Assembly: GCA_910584195.1 (NCBI GenBank)
Contig: CAJTYV010000003.1
Coordinates: 149,490 to 213,489 of the forward strand
Direction of reading: 5' to 3'
Source: an uncultured Ruminococcus sp.
GTDB taxonomy: Bacteria > Bacillota > Clostridia > Oscillospirales > Ruminococcaceae
Length of the DNA stretch: 64,000 nt
Shown: piece by piece, positions 34,616 to 43,128 of the stretch
How the letters are laid out: each line of letters begins with the position of its first letter
How positions within the stretch are numbered: position 1 is the first letter of the stretch
Notes under the pieces: model-generated
Databases searched by the model: none
What the model saw: the letters and a program-made list of their open reading frames with translations, nothing else
What the model was told of the DNA's origin: nothing
Made by a program: the position numbers and the translations under genes

Positions 34616-34740
34616 TCCGGAACATAGATGTGCAGGCTGGCTGCGGCACACGAGACGATCCGCTTAATGCTGCTCGGTCTCCCGCCTGACATGGTTCACG
34701 GTGTCTTGTTGCACAGGGCCCGCACATCTATATTCCGGAA
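34616..34740 (-). ncRNA. ffs: Signal recognition particle RNA, small bacterial type
   Basis: The minus strand folds into one long hairpin: the ends TTCCGGAATATAGATGTGC and GCACATCTATGTTCCGG pair. The apical part carries the conserved SRP motif GTGAACCATGTCAGG, then CGGGAGACCG and AGCAGCATTAAG, the helix 8 that binds Ffh. Its position just upstream of dnaX is the same as scr in Bacillus subtilis, but it is the short form without an Alu domain. A strong promoter is at 34782-34810. Confidence 0.92.
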
Positions 34741-34781
34741 TTTTCACTTATAAACAAGCGCACGATAACGCTTCGCTTATT

Positions 34782-34810
34782 ATTATAACACACTTGCTGA
34801 GATTTGTCAA
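34782..34810 (-). promoter_or_regulatory. Consensus promoter of the SRP RNA
   Basis: On the minus strand TTGACA (34810-34805) and TATAAT (34787-34782) are separated by exactly 17 bases, a full consensus match as expected for an abundant RNA. Confidence 0.85.
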
Positions 34811-34872
34811 GCATAATTTAAGAACATGTTTTAGAACCGTCCGCACAAATTATGCAGGCAGCTCCTTAGAGT

Positions 34873-35040
34873 CTAAGAGCCTGTTCAGCATCTTTCTATG
34901 TGCGGATTTTCAAGCATGATTTTGTCGGTGACAAGGAAAAAATCCACAGGCATACTGTCGTATGGCAAGGATTTTTGACGCAGTCAACGGCATAATCTGC
35001 CGAAAAGACGTGCGGAAAAAGATACTGAACAGGCTCTAAG
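34873..35040. repeat. Interspersed hairpin repeat, family 1, copy B
   Basis: Best preserved long copy. Arms CTAAGAGCCTGTTCAGCATC and GATACTGAACAGGCTCTAAG pair. The interior has GACAAGGAAAAAATCC, the core hairpin CATACTGTCGTATG (34951-34964) and the GACGCAGTCAACGGCATAAT box, followed by the second stem GTGCGG/CCGCAC-like pair. Confidence 0.85.
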
Positions 35041-35143
35041 AGACGGACGGCATAATCTGCGGTTAAAGATGAGAGCGTGTCATTGCCTCAAACAAATAAT
35101 TTTTTCATGATAAACTCTCCTTGTTTTTAGAGGGTGTTGCCTT

Positions 35144-35306
35144 AATTAGACCTCCTCGGGAACTAAAGTACAGCCGTATGACTAAAGATTTTGTCATATG
35201 GCAAGGCAGACGATGAAAGCATACTGTCGTATGGTGAGGAGAATAACGATGCCATATGGCAAAAGATTTAACAGATGATATGCGTTAGTTTTTGAGGAGG
35301 TCTATT
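35144..35306. repeat. Interspersed hairpin repeat, family 1, copy G
   Basis: Arms AATTAGACCTCCTC and GAGGAGGTCTATT pair. The interior has two CCATATGGC-type hairpins and the core CATACTGTCGTATG (35220-35233). Its right arm reaches the stop codon of the lipoprotein gene at 35305. A half F-type arm (GGTGTTGCCTTAA) touches its left side. Confidence 0.75.
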
Positions 35307-36639
35307 ATCCTACAATAGTAAGTTCCCGAAGTACGGGAGCATTTATCGGCTCGTAGATCAAACCGTCGCTGGTTACATAATAATTATTATTCATGCTGCA
35401 TTTTATAAGCGCAGTTTTTTCGCCAAAAAACTTTAGCCATATAAATTCATCGTCCTCCGCTTTCATAAGATCGAAATATGAACCTAATTCAGGAATTGCA
35501 TAATAGTAATGACCGTCGTTTGCGCCGCCCATAATTATATTATCGTCCATTGGATAAACGCCTATATTTTGGTTCAAATTAGACAAATCAAGAACATACC
35601 GTTCCTTTTTATTTAAGTTGTATGTGTACAAGATTGTGGAAATACTGTCGTTTGTCATGAGTGTCAGGCAATTTTCGGAAACCGCTTCCAGCTCTGCACC
35701 GCGTATTCCCGTATGCAGCAGAAAATATTCGCTCTCAATATCTGCTGTACGGTTATTGACAGTTTCGCTGACTATTTTTTCGCAGTACATTTTAGGCGGA
35801 GTTTCTCCGCTGTAAATTTCTCTCCATTCATTTGAACCGCCAATATATTCATATAAAATATATTCCTGCGATGTTTCGTTTTCCGTTTCTGTATAATTAA
35901 CAAAAATCGCCATAAGCTTATCTCCGCCGTATTGATAAAACGAACTGTTGTCCGCTTTGGGGAAATCGTGAAAATCCGTAAATTCCCCGTTTTCCTCGTC
36001 AAGACGGCAAGCCGTATAGCTCTCTCCGCGAAGCATCAGCAGCCATAGACTTCCGTTGTAACACATCATGGAAAAGGGCATTTGAGAGCAAGATTCTTCG
36101 GAAATATCCGAATAACTGTAAACGCACGTATTTTCACCTGTTTTGATGGAATACCTGTAAATATCATAACAATGGCTTGAGAAGCCGCCGCAAATATTAT
36201 CGTAATTAGCAATATAGTACAAATTTTCATCGTCAAGGGCTTCTGCCTCTATGCTCGGCAGAGTTGCTTCACAAAGCAGATCAAAATAACCTTTTTCAGC
36301 GTCAGCATTCGGGATTCCGCTGTAATCGTAAGCCATACTCTGCCCCTTGATTATAATTTGAGGAAGAAATTTGTCACGATTTTCAGTAAGCGCACATGGC
36401 GACTGCTTTTTTTCAAATTCGATTCCCGTCAGATCGTATGACTCCACATTTATAGGCGGCGCAGTTTCCTGCTTGTTAAGCTTTACCGGAATATCGGTAA
36501 AATCAGTTTCGTGATATTCCATAAAAACAGGCTCGGCAGGTGTTTGCTCTATCGGGTCAGACACGGCTTTGTCATTGGTTTGAGGATTGCAGGCAGTCAG
36601 AAGAACTGCTGCCGCCAAAAATGCAGTTATTTTTTTCAT
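35305..36639 (-). CDS. Lipoprotein of unknown function, beta-propeller-like
   Basis: Secreted lipoprotein of 444 residues. The signal peptide KKITAFLAAAVLLTAC ends at a lipobox Cys near 17. A 100-residue Pro/Glu-rich segment precedes a region with repeated short beta strands and aromatic residues (YDIYRYSIKTGENTCVYSYS, SLWLLMLRGESYTACRL, EYILYEYIGGSNEWREIYSG), which suggests a propeller. I recognise no named family or catalytic motif. It is a single-gene unit, flanked by a family-1 repeat at its 3' end. Confidence 0.7.
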   Translation of the reverse strand: MKKITAFLAAAVLLTACNPQTNDKAVSDPIEQTPAEPVFMEYHETDFTDIPVKLNKQETAPPINVESYDLTGIEFEKKQSPCALTENRDKFLPQIIIKGQSMAYDYSGIPNADAEKGYFDLLCEATLPSIEAEALDDENLYYIANYDNICGGFSSHCYDIYRYSIKTGENTCVYSYSDISEESCSQMPFSMMCYNGSLWLLMLRGESYTACRLDEENGEFTDFHDFPKADNSSFYQYGGDKLMAIFVNYTETENETSQEYILYEYIGGSNEWREIYSGETPPKMYCEKIVSETVNNRTADIESEYFLLHTGIRGAELEAVSENCLTLMTNDSISTILYTYNLNKKERYVLDLSNLNQNIGVYPMDDNIIMGGANDGHYYYAIPELGSYFDLMKAEDDEFIWLKFFGEKTALIKCSMNNNYYVTSDGLIYEPINAPVLRELTIVG

Positions 36640-36782
36640 AATAAAACCTCCTAAAAAATAAGTTTTATAAAGCAGAGCTTTGAATGCTTTTACATATAAG
36701 TGTTTTTAAAGGGCAAAAAAGACGAAACTTTTTAAGTTAAAAATAAAAAATATATGACCGATGTGAATTTCTTTCAAATCAA

Positions 36783-36811
36783 TTGACAATATGCCGAAGC
36801 CGTGATATAAT
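36783..36811 (+). promoter_or_regulatory. Consensus promoter of the hydrolase/MurF-like operon
   Basis: TTGACA (36783-36788) and TATAAT (36806-36811), 17-base spacer. The family-2 repeat lies in the resulting leader of about 180 bases. Confidence 0.8.
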
Positions 36812-36845
36812 AAATAATGTATACGCCAATGAAAGAAAACATAGA

Positions 36846-36974
36846 ATATAACCACAGACGATGTCCCCCGCTTCTTAGTCGGAGAACATCTTTAGATTCA
36901 GTTGGAGTTACAATCTCCGACTGAATCCGGCTTACTATTGTAAGCCGTCTGCTTGTTGAAGGCAGAACTTTGAA
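36846..36974 (-). repeat. Cloverleaf-like structured repeat, family 2, copy 4
   Basis: Reverse orientation relative to the downstream gene. On the minus strand it reads CAGACGGCTTACAATAGTAAGCC, then a GGATTCAGTCGGAGA stem, then GATGTTCTCCG..CGGGGGACATC and CGTCTGTGGTTATA. Stem 1 keeps pairing while its loop has changed. Confidence 0.8.
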
Positions 36975-36998
36975 TATCATCTTTATACGGAGAATGAA

Positions 36999-37769
36999 AT
37001 GATTAAAAGTGTAAACGGCATCAAAATCAATTACGAACAGAAGGGAGAGGGCGATATTATTGTCCTCCTCCACGGTTGGGGCAGCAATATAAAACTTTTT
37101 GCCAATCTTATCGAGCTGCTTTCAAAAAAATATAAAGTCATCGCCATGGATATGCCCGGATTCGGAGAAAGCGAAGAACCGCCCTCGGCATGGTGCGTTG
37201 ACGACTATGCAGATTTCGTTATCGACTTTCTGAAAGATTATGATACAAAAAAAATAATGCTTCTTGGGCACTCCTTCGGCGGACGTGTGACGATCAAGCT
37301 CAACAGCCGAAAAACTCTGCCGTTTGAGATAACTAAAGTTATCCTCGTTGACAGCGCAGGCATACTTCCGCCGAAAACTAATAAAAAGAGCTTCCGCACG
37401 TACTACTACAAGGCAGGAAAGGCGATACTTTCAACAGGTATAGTGCAGAAGTTAGCCCCCGATGCGCTGGAGAACTTCCGCAAGAAAATGGGAAGTGCCG
37501 ACTATGCCGCCGCCTCGCCGCTTATGCGCCAGGTGCTTGTTAAAACGGTAAACGAGGACTTAGAGCCGCTTTTGCCAAATATAAAGTGTCCTGCGCTTCT
37601 TATATGGGGAGTGAACGATACGGCAACTCCGCTTTCGGACGGCGAAAAAATGGAGAAGCTTATCCCCGATGCAGGTCTTGTGAAGCTTGAAAATGCAGGT
37701 CATTATTCGTTCCTTGACCAGCAGTATACATTTAACAAGGTCATGAGTTCGTTTATGAAACTTGATTAA
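36999..37769 (+). CDS. Alpha/beta hydrolase
   Basis: Cytoplasmic alpha/beta-fold hydrolase of 256 residues. VVLLHGWGSNIKLF-like oxyanion loop near 27-38, nucleophile elbow GHSFGGR (Ser near 96), acidic residue in LLIWGVNDTATPLS (Asp near 210) and catalytic His in LENAGHYSFLDQ (near 236). The substrate is unknown. It lies 11 bases upstream of the membrane MurF-like gene and is probably in one operon with it, so a cell-wall precursor or lipid-linked substrate is a reasonable guess. Confidence 0.85.
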   Translation: MIKSVNGIKINYEQKGEGDIIVLLHGWGSNIKLFANLIELLSKKYKVIAMDMPGFGESEEPPSAWCVDDYADFVIDFLKDYDTKKIMLLGHSFGGRVTIKLNSRKTLPFEITKVILVDSAGILPPKTNKKSFRTYYYKAGKAILSTGIVQKLAPDALENFRKKMGSADYAAASPLMRQVLVKTVNEDLEPLLPNIKCPALLIWGVNDTATPLSDGEKMEKLIPDAGLVKLENAGHYSFLDQQYTFNKVMSSFMKLD

Positions 37770-37780
37770 AGGAGAATCAG

Positions 37781-39382
37781 ATGAGTTTTATTTTATTTTG
37801 CATATATGCAGTCATAACACTGATTGCAATTATATTCTTTGCTTTGCGTGAGTTTCATATGCTCCAGCTCAACGGCTACAAAACGCCCGAGCATTCGTGG
37901 TGGATGAAGAAAAATTACAAGCGATATATTTTCCCTGTTGTATGCTTTGTATTGCAGTTTGCATCATTCTGGACGGACTTTTCAATTCCTATGGTTACGG
38001 CATTTTCACTGTTCAATTTCAGCATAGCAATAGCAAACAAACCCGGAAAGAAGTTCAAGAAGCCATTTGTTTATACGGCAAGAGTAAAGCGTATGCTTGC
38101 GACTTTCTTTATTATAATTGCGGCAGTTTTTGCAGTTTCATGGAGCATAGGTATGACGCCATGCTTATGTACCGAGTGGAGACCTTTTAATGAAGCAAGT
38201 TCGTTTATACTTGTTGGAAGCGCACTGTATCTCACGCCCATACTCGTACCGCTTGCGAATATCATCAACAAGCCTATCGAGACTTCCGTGCAGAAATGGT
38301 ACATCAACGATGCCAAAAAAATCCTTGCTTCATGTCCTGATCTTCACAAGGTCGGAATCACGGGCAGCTACGGCAAAACATCCATGAAATTCTACCTCAG
38401 CGAACTGCTTTCCTCGCAGTACGAAACGCTGAAAACTCCCGAAAGCTTCAACACTCCCATGGGTGTTACGATAACCGTAAGACGCGACCTTAAGCCTACT
38501 CACGAATATTTTATATGTGAAATGGGCGCGCGCCGAGTTCACGAGATAAAAGAGCTTTGCGATATTGCAAATCCGCATGACGGCATTATTACTTCTGTAG
38601 GCGAACAGCATCTTGAAACTTTCGGTTCAATTGAAAATATTCTGAATACAAAATTTGAACTTGCGGACAGTGTTTCGGCAGTCGACGGAAAAATTTACCT
38701 CAACGGCGACAATGAACTTATCCGCAGTAAACTTGACAAGTACCCGACAGCAGTAACTTACGGACTTAATGACAATAACGACTGGACTGCGACTGATATT
38801 ACAGTATCGGACAGAGGTACGGAATTTACAGTGACATCGCCTGACGGAAAATCGTGCCGATATACTACGAAACTTCTCGGCGAGCATAGTGTACTCAATC
38901 TTGTGGGAGCTATTGCCTATGCTGTTGGTACCGGAATACCTATGGAAAAGCTTGTGCTTCCTGTAAAGCGTATCGCTTCTGTACCTCACAGATTACAGCT
39001 TCTTGACAAAGGCAACGGACTTACTTTCATTGACGATGCCTATAACTCCAACCCCAACGGCTGTCGTGCCGCACTTAATGTACTGGGATTATTCGATGCC
39101 TGCCGAATCCTTGTAACTCCCGGAATGGTAGAGCTTGGCGCAAAGCAGGAAGAACTTAATTACGAATTCGGTCAGGAGGCGGCGAAAGTCTGCGATTATA
39201 TCGTACTTGTCGGCAAAAACCAAACTCTGCCGATTTTCAACGGCATAAAGGATTCGGGCTATAACATGGAACAGGTTTTCGCTGCGGATAGCCTCAACGA
39301 AGCGCTTGCAAAAGTAAATGCATACCAAACAAACAAAAAGAAGATAGTTCTTTTGGAAAATGATTTACCTGATAATTATTGA
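37781..39382 (+). CDS. Membrane-embedded MurF-like Mur ligase
   Basis: Protein of 533 residues. The N-terminal 180 residues hold four to five hydrophobic helices (about 3-25, 45-65, 75-88, 105-125 and 142-162) where MurF normally has its soluble UDP-MurNAc-tripeptide-binding domain. The ATP-dependent ligase core follows: P-loop GITGSYGKTS (near 193), SFNTPMGVTITVR, CEMGARRVHEIKELC, SVGEQHLETFGS and NGDNE. The C-terminal domain has IDDAYNSNPNGCRAALNVL and TPGMVELGAKQEE. The ligase resembles MurF in these motifs and would add an amino acid or dipeptide to a membrane-bound precursor, but the substrate is unknown. AAGGAGAATCAG precedes the ATG. Confidence 0.82.
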   Translation: MSFILFCIYAVITLIAIIFFALREFHMLQLNGYKTPEHSWWMKKNYKRYIFPVVCFVLQFASFWTDFSIPMVTAFSLFNFSIAIANKPGKKFKKPFVYTARVKRMLATFFIIIAAVFAVSWSIGMTPCLCTEWRPFNEASSFILVGSALYLTPILVPLANIINKPIETSVQKWYINDAKKILASCPDLHKVGITGSYGKTSMKFYLSELLSSQYETLKTPESFNTPMGVTITVRRDLKPTHEYFICEMGARRVHEIKELCDIANPHDGIITSVGEQHLETFGSIENILNTKFELADSVSAVDGKIYLNGDNELIRSKLDKYPTAVTYGLNDNNDWTATDITVSDRGTEFTVTSPDGKSCRYTTKLLGEHSVLNLVGAIAYAVGTGIPMEKLVLPVKRIASVPHRLQLLDKGNGLTFIDDAYNSNPNGCRAALNVLGLFDACRILVTPGMVELGAKQEELNYEFGQEAAKVCDYIVLVGKNQTLPIFNGIKDSGYNMEQVFAADSLNEALAKVNAYQTNKKKIVLLENDLPDNY

Positions 39383-39433
39383 TATTCCCTGCATAAATCG
39401 GCAAGCCACAAAACAAAAACAGGAGGTTTTATT

Positions 39434-41083
39434 TTGATAAACGGTGCTTTATTCAGAGATGCAGTTATTTCTGCCGCTATTACCATAAACAACAGAAAAC
39501 GGGAAGTTGACGAACTTAACGTATATCCCGTACCCGACGGCGATACGGGTACGAACATGTCCATGACAATAGGAAACGCCATAGACGAGCTTAAAAGAAT
39601 GCCCGACAATGTGCATATTTCCGAAGTTGCATCTGCTGCCGCTTCAGCGCTTCTCAGAGGTGCAAGGGGAAATTCGGGAGTTATTCTGTCTTTGCTTTTC
39701 AGGGGAATGTCAAAAGGACTTTCGGGACTTTCCGAAGCCTCCTGCGAACACTTTGCAAACGCCCTTGAGCTTGGCGTACAGGCGGCTTACAAAGCGGTCA
39801 TGAAGCCTGTCGAAGGAACTATACTCACAGTTTCAAAGGCCGCCGCCGAAAAAGCCAAAATTTCCGCCGTATCAACAAGCAGCGACGCACTTTTTTGGGA
39901 AGATGTATGCGGTGAAGCGGAAACTGTCCTCGCTCAGACTAAAGAAATGCTCCCCCAACTCAAAAAGGCAGGAGTTGTTGATGCCGGCGGCATGGGATTT
40001 GCAATTATCATACGCGCAATGAGCGATATTTTTGCAGGCGGAAAAATTGCCGAGCCGGAGGAAAAAACTGCCGACCGCAGCGACGATTCTTTCCGCACAG
40101 CAGTGAGCGAATACGACGGCGATATTACCTACACCTACTGCACTGAATTTATGCTGCGCAAAAACGAGAATTGTCCCGATCCGTTCATGCTTCGCGCATA
40201 CCTTGAAACTATCGGAGACTGCGTCGTAGTGGTGGACGATGAAAAAATAATCAAAGTACACGTACATACGGACGCTCCCGGAAACGCTCTGCAAAAAGCT
40301 TTGGAATTCGGAGTTTTCCTCAACGATCCGCGTCCTAAAATTGAAAATATGCGTATTCAGCACGAAAATAAAGTAAGAGAAGCGCAGGAACTTCAGGCTG
40401 GCTTTACTCCTGCCGAACCCGAAAAAGAATTAGGTTTCGTAGCTGTTGCGGCAGGTCACGGTTTGGTTTCACTGTTTGAGGATCTCGGTGCAGACGTTGT
40501 CGTAAAAGGCGGTCAGACCATGAATCCATCCACAGACGATATTCTCCGTGCTATTCTGTCAACTCCGGCAAGAACCGTATTCGTACTCCCGAATAATAAA
40601 AATATAATCATGGCGGCAGAACAGGCAGTTAAGCTTACCGACCGAAACGTATGCGTACTCCAGACGCGTACCATACCTCAGGGCATCTCAGCTATGATGG
40701 CATTTGACGAATGCGCCGATTTGTCGGAAAACCGTATAAATATGACAAAGGCGTTTGAAAAAGTATCTACGGGACTTATAACCTTTGCAGCACGCGATTC
40801 CGAGTTCGAGGGACATTCTATTAAGGAAGGCGAGATCCTTGCGCTTGACAACGGCAAGCTTTCCTTTACGGATAAGGATATTGCGAGGGCGGCTTTAAAG
40901 CTTGTAAAGAAACTTGTAAAAAGCGGCGCAAGCTACGTTACAGTTATTTACGGCTCGGATGTTACCGAAGAAAATGCAGAAGAACTCCAGCAGCTTCTGC
41001 AATCAAAACTCAGCGACAAAATCGAGGTTATTCTTGTTAACGGCGGACAGCCTGTCTACTATTACATCATATCGGTAGAATAA
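39434..41083 (+). CDS. fakA: DAK2-domain fatty acid kinase FakA-like protein
   Basis: Two-domain protein of 549 residues, related to YloV/FakA, which phosphorylates fatty acids bound to FakB. The N-terminal Dak2 domain shows NVYPVPDGDTGTNM (metal-binding Asp cluster), ASALLRGARGNSGVILSLLFRGM and PVEGTILTVSKAA. A linker with VDAGGMGFAIIIRAM, and the C-terminal domain with TMNPSTDDILRAI and PNNKNIIMAAEQA, follow. The start is TTG at 39434 with AGGAGG seven bases upstream. In most Firmicutes it lies between asp23 and recG; here those genes are 15 kb away. Confidence 0.88.
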   Translation: MINGALFRDAVISAAITINNRKREVDELNVYPVPDGDTGTNMSMTIGNAIDELKRMPDNVHISEVASAAASALLRGARGNSGVILSLLFRGMSKGLSGLSEASCEHFANALELGVQAAYKAVMKPVEGTILTVSKAAAEKAKISAVSTSSDALFWEDVCGEAETVLAQTKEMLPQLKKAGVVDAGGMGFAIIIRAMSDIFAGGKIAEPEEKTADRSDDSFRTAVSEYDGDITYTYCTEFMLRKNENCPDPFMLRAYLETIGDCVVVVDDEKIIKVHVHTDAPGNALQKALEFGVFLNDPRPKIENMRIQHENKVREAQELQAGFTPAEPEKELGFVAVAAGHGLVSLFEDLGADVVVKGGQTMNPSTDDILRAILSTPARTVFVLPNNKNIIMAAEQAVKLTDRNVCVLQTRTIPQGISAMMAFDECADLSENRINMTKAFEKVSTGLITFAARDSEFEGHSIKEGEILALDNGKLSFTDKDIARAALKLVKKLVKSGASYVTVIYGSDVTEENAEELQQLLQSKLSDKIEVILVNGGQPVYYYIISVE

Positions 41084-41163
41084 TAATCTTTATTCATATG
41101 GAAAATCTGCGGCTATACTATGAACAAAATTCTGATTATACTTGCAGACAGCTCTTAAAACGT

Positions 41164-41212
41164 ACTCACGGACATGTAAAAAACATATCTGTGAGTGCAT
41201 TTTTATTTTAAA
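41164..41212. terminator. Bidirectional terminator between fakA and ibrB
   Basis: Stem ACTCACGGACATG / CATATCTGTGAGT followed by a T-rich tail (ATTTTTATTTT) on the plus strand; the other strand is also T-rich. Confidence 0.7.
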
Positions 41213-41783
41213 CCGTTTGAAAATCCTTTTCATTATCGTATTCATCTGTACCGAATGCGCTCTCGTCTTCCGGAATCCATGCTCGTCCGAATTTTGTTTC
41301 CTTAAATAAGGCAGCAAGTCCGGTTATCTGTTTCAGACGCAAAACCTCGTCTGTATCCATACCGAGGTGCTTTGCGATCCATGCATCGGAACGTCCAAGT
41401 TCATGAAGCTCCTTTATTATATTGCTCATAAGATCAACCCCGTGAGAACCTCTTGCCCGATTGTGCCGAACTGTACTTGCCATTCTCTGTGCCAGCGGTT
41501 TATTTATAACAGTTACAGGAAGCATTCCCTCTTCCCTTTCATAAATATCAGGATGCTCATTCATTACCCTGTACCTGTGGAAACCGTCCACTATTACGTA
41601 CAAATCTTCCTTTTTTGAATAATAACAGACGATCGGCATTGTATAGCCGTCCTCCTTGATACTGTCGTAAAGCAGTTCAAGTTCCGGCGGAGCTACCGCA
41701 TTTGGATTATATGTATTAGGCTTGATTTTCTCAATCGGCACAGCTATCACATTGTATGCCGGACTTATGAAGTTCGCTTCCAT
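41208..41783 (-). CDS. ibrB: IbrB-like ParB/sulfiredoxin-domain protein
   Basis: Protein of 191 residues with an N-terminal ParB/sulfiredoxin-like nuclease fold. PIEKIKPNTYNPN, then LYDSIKEDGYTMPIV, then VIVDGFHRYRVMNEHP (box II, DGFHRYR) are typical. The middle has TVRHNRARGSHGVDLM (conserved RHNRARG), and a helix-turn-helix-like segment follows (WIAKHLGMDTDEVLRLKQITG). IbrB is known in E. coli as one half of a pair that activates eib genes; the molecular activity is unclear. Its ATG directly abuts the ibrA stop (TAAATG) with GGAGG inside the end of ibrA, so the pair is coupled. Confidence 0.85.
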   Translation of the reverse strand: MEANFISPAYNVIAVPIEKIKPNTYNPNAVAPPELELLYDSIKEDGYTMPIVCYYSKKEDLYVIVDGFHRYRVMNEHPDIYEREEGMLPVTVINKPLAQRMASTVRHNRARGSHGVDLMSNIIKELHELGRSDAWIAKHLGMDTDEVLRLKQITGLAALFKETKFGRAWIPEDESAFGTDEYDNEKDFQTV

Positions 41784-43103
41784 TTATAATTCCTCCAAGC
41801 TTTTATACTTCTTTTTTATTTTTTCTATTCTTTCGCGCTGTTTCTGTGTTTCCGAAAAACCCATATACTTACAGGCATGGTCGTTTTTTAAAATACATAT
41901 ACACATTCTTTTCCAGCTTGGAATGTCTTTGGTCGATAAAATATCGTCCGTATCATCCGGTATGCTCCCAACAAATATAACTCTTGATTTTTTGTCCTTT
42001 GTGTAATTGGAAACACCGTTTCTTTTAATTTTGTAGCCGTGTTCAATCAATTCGCGTATAGCTTCTTCGTCCAGACCTCCTCCTTTTTCATGCCAAAATT
42101 TCATAGATGTGTTAAAACGCTCAATGTAATTTTTACGTATACGTTTCGGAAGAGTACTCAACAGAAATTCGGTATATGATTTCCAGGTATGATCTTTCGG
42201 AAGCTTTATACTTCGATAAGCCATGGCTTTCGTTCTTCCGTATATAGCCGTAAAATTAACTCCCTTAACGCGTCCGAGAAGCTTGACCCACATCTGTGGA
42301 TCAAGAACTCTGTACAGATGCAGACTTTCCTTTGCATAATCGTTAAACGGTGAAGCGACACGCATTTGATTTGGTTTTAACCCCGCCTTATAATACAAGT
42401 CGTACAAAGGATTATAATCATATCCAAAACGGCAATTTGCAGTCCATACGTCATTAATTGTCCAATCGTACATGGGAGAAGCGCACCATACGTCCTTGAA
42501 CATTTTTGAGATCCAGCAGGTTTTGTTATATCCGTATTTTTTGTTGATAAAAGCGCTGTATCTCTGAAGCGATTCTGAAGATCTCAGTCCTAAAAGACAT
42601 ATCGTTTTGCCGCCGCCGTGTACTTCGCGGTACCAGCGTCCGAACTGCTTTGCAAGCTTTTCCTGATGCATTTTATACTGATAGTAATAAAACGGGTTAT
42701 TCTGCAAATTTATTACATAAGGCTTTTGCGGCATTGGACGCACCCATATATCCTCCAACTTATCATCCCACGGATACCAGTACATTTCATAGCTGCTGAG
42801 GGCGGTTCGGGTCGCCATGGGAAGACACACCCAATACGGATCGATAAATTCAAGATTTTTTTCAAATGTTTTTTCAACATACTCTGTAGTTACCGAATAC
42901 TGAGCTTCAAAATCCTGATGAAATACTCCTATACGCCTGTTCAGATTATGATTTTTTACATAGTCAAGTACAAGATTCAAAAGAAGTCCGCTGTCTTTTC
43001 CTCCGCTGAACGATATGTATATATTTTCGAACTCTTGAAATATGTATTCCATTCTGTTTTGAAACGCTTCGTAAACATCAATACTTAAATAGTGTCTTAT
43101 CAT
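41784..43103 (-). CDS. ibrA: IbrA-like PAPS-reductase-family protein
   Basis: Protein of 439 residues in the phosphoadenosine phosphosulfate reductase / PP-loop ATPase superfamily. The PP-loop is YISFSGGKDSGLLLNLV (about 31-47). IGVFHQDFEAQYSVTTEYVE, a conserved MATRTALSSYEMYWYPWD, ICLLGLRSSESLQRY and SPMYDWTINDVWTAN also fit the IbrA/DUF3440 group. PP-loop enzymes of this group include DndC of phosphorothioate DNA modification, but no dnd genes are present here. It is the first gene of a two-gene operon with ibrB, with promoter TTGCAA/TATAAT at 43129-43157 and GGAGGTGA upstream. Confidence 0.87.
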   Translation of the reverse strand: MIRHYLSIDVYEAFQNRMEYIFQEFENIYISFSGGKDSGLLLNLVLDYVKNHNLNRRIGVFHQDFEAQYSVTTEYVEKTFEKNLEFIDPYWVCLPMATRTALSSYEMYWYPWDDKLEDIWVRPMPQKPYVINLQNNPFYYYQYKMHQEKLAKQFGRWYREVHGGGKTICLLGLRSSESLQRYSAFINKKYGYNKTCWISKMFKDVWCASPMYDWTINDVWTANCRFGYDYNPLYDLYYKAGLKPNQMRVASPFNDYAKESLHLYRVLDPQMWVKLLGRVKGVNFTAIYGRTKAMAYRSIKLPKDHTWKSYTEFLLSTLPKRIRKNYIERFNTSMKFWHEKGGGLDEEAIRELIEHGYKIKRNGVSNYTKDKKSRVIFVGSIPDDTDDILSTKDIPSWKRMCICILKNDHACKYMGFSETQKQRERIEKIKKKYKSLEEL

Positions 43104-43128
43104 TGGAACATTTCACCTCCATTATTAA

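Larger units (their letters stand above)
34741..35304. other. Intergenic region with SRP promoter and two family-1 repeats
   Basis: About 560 bases without a credible gene. It holds the SRP RNA promoter, family-1 copy B (34873-35040), a stray fragment AGACGGACGGCATAATCTGC at 35040-35060, and family-1 copy G (35144-35306). It is the densest repeat zone in the window. Confidence 0.7.
36640..36998. other. Intergenic region between the divergent lipoprotein and hydrolase genes
   Basis: About 360 bases: a plus-strand consensus promoter (36783-36811) followed by a reversed family-2 repeat (36846-36974), then the ribosome binding site ATACGGAG of the hydrolase gene. A small fragment AAAGCAGAGCTTTGAA of the same repeat lies at about 36668. 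Confidence 0.65.

Noticed and set aside
41208..43103. IbrA/IbrB pair considered as a Dnd phosphorothioation system
   Set aside because: No dndB, dndD, dndE or dptFGH genes are present; the proteins fit IbrA/IbrB better than DndC.
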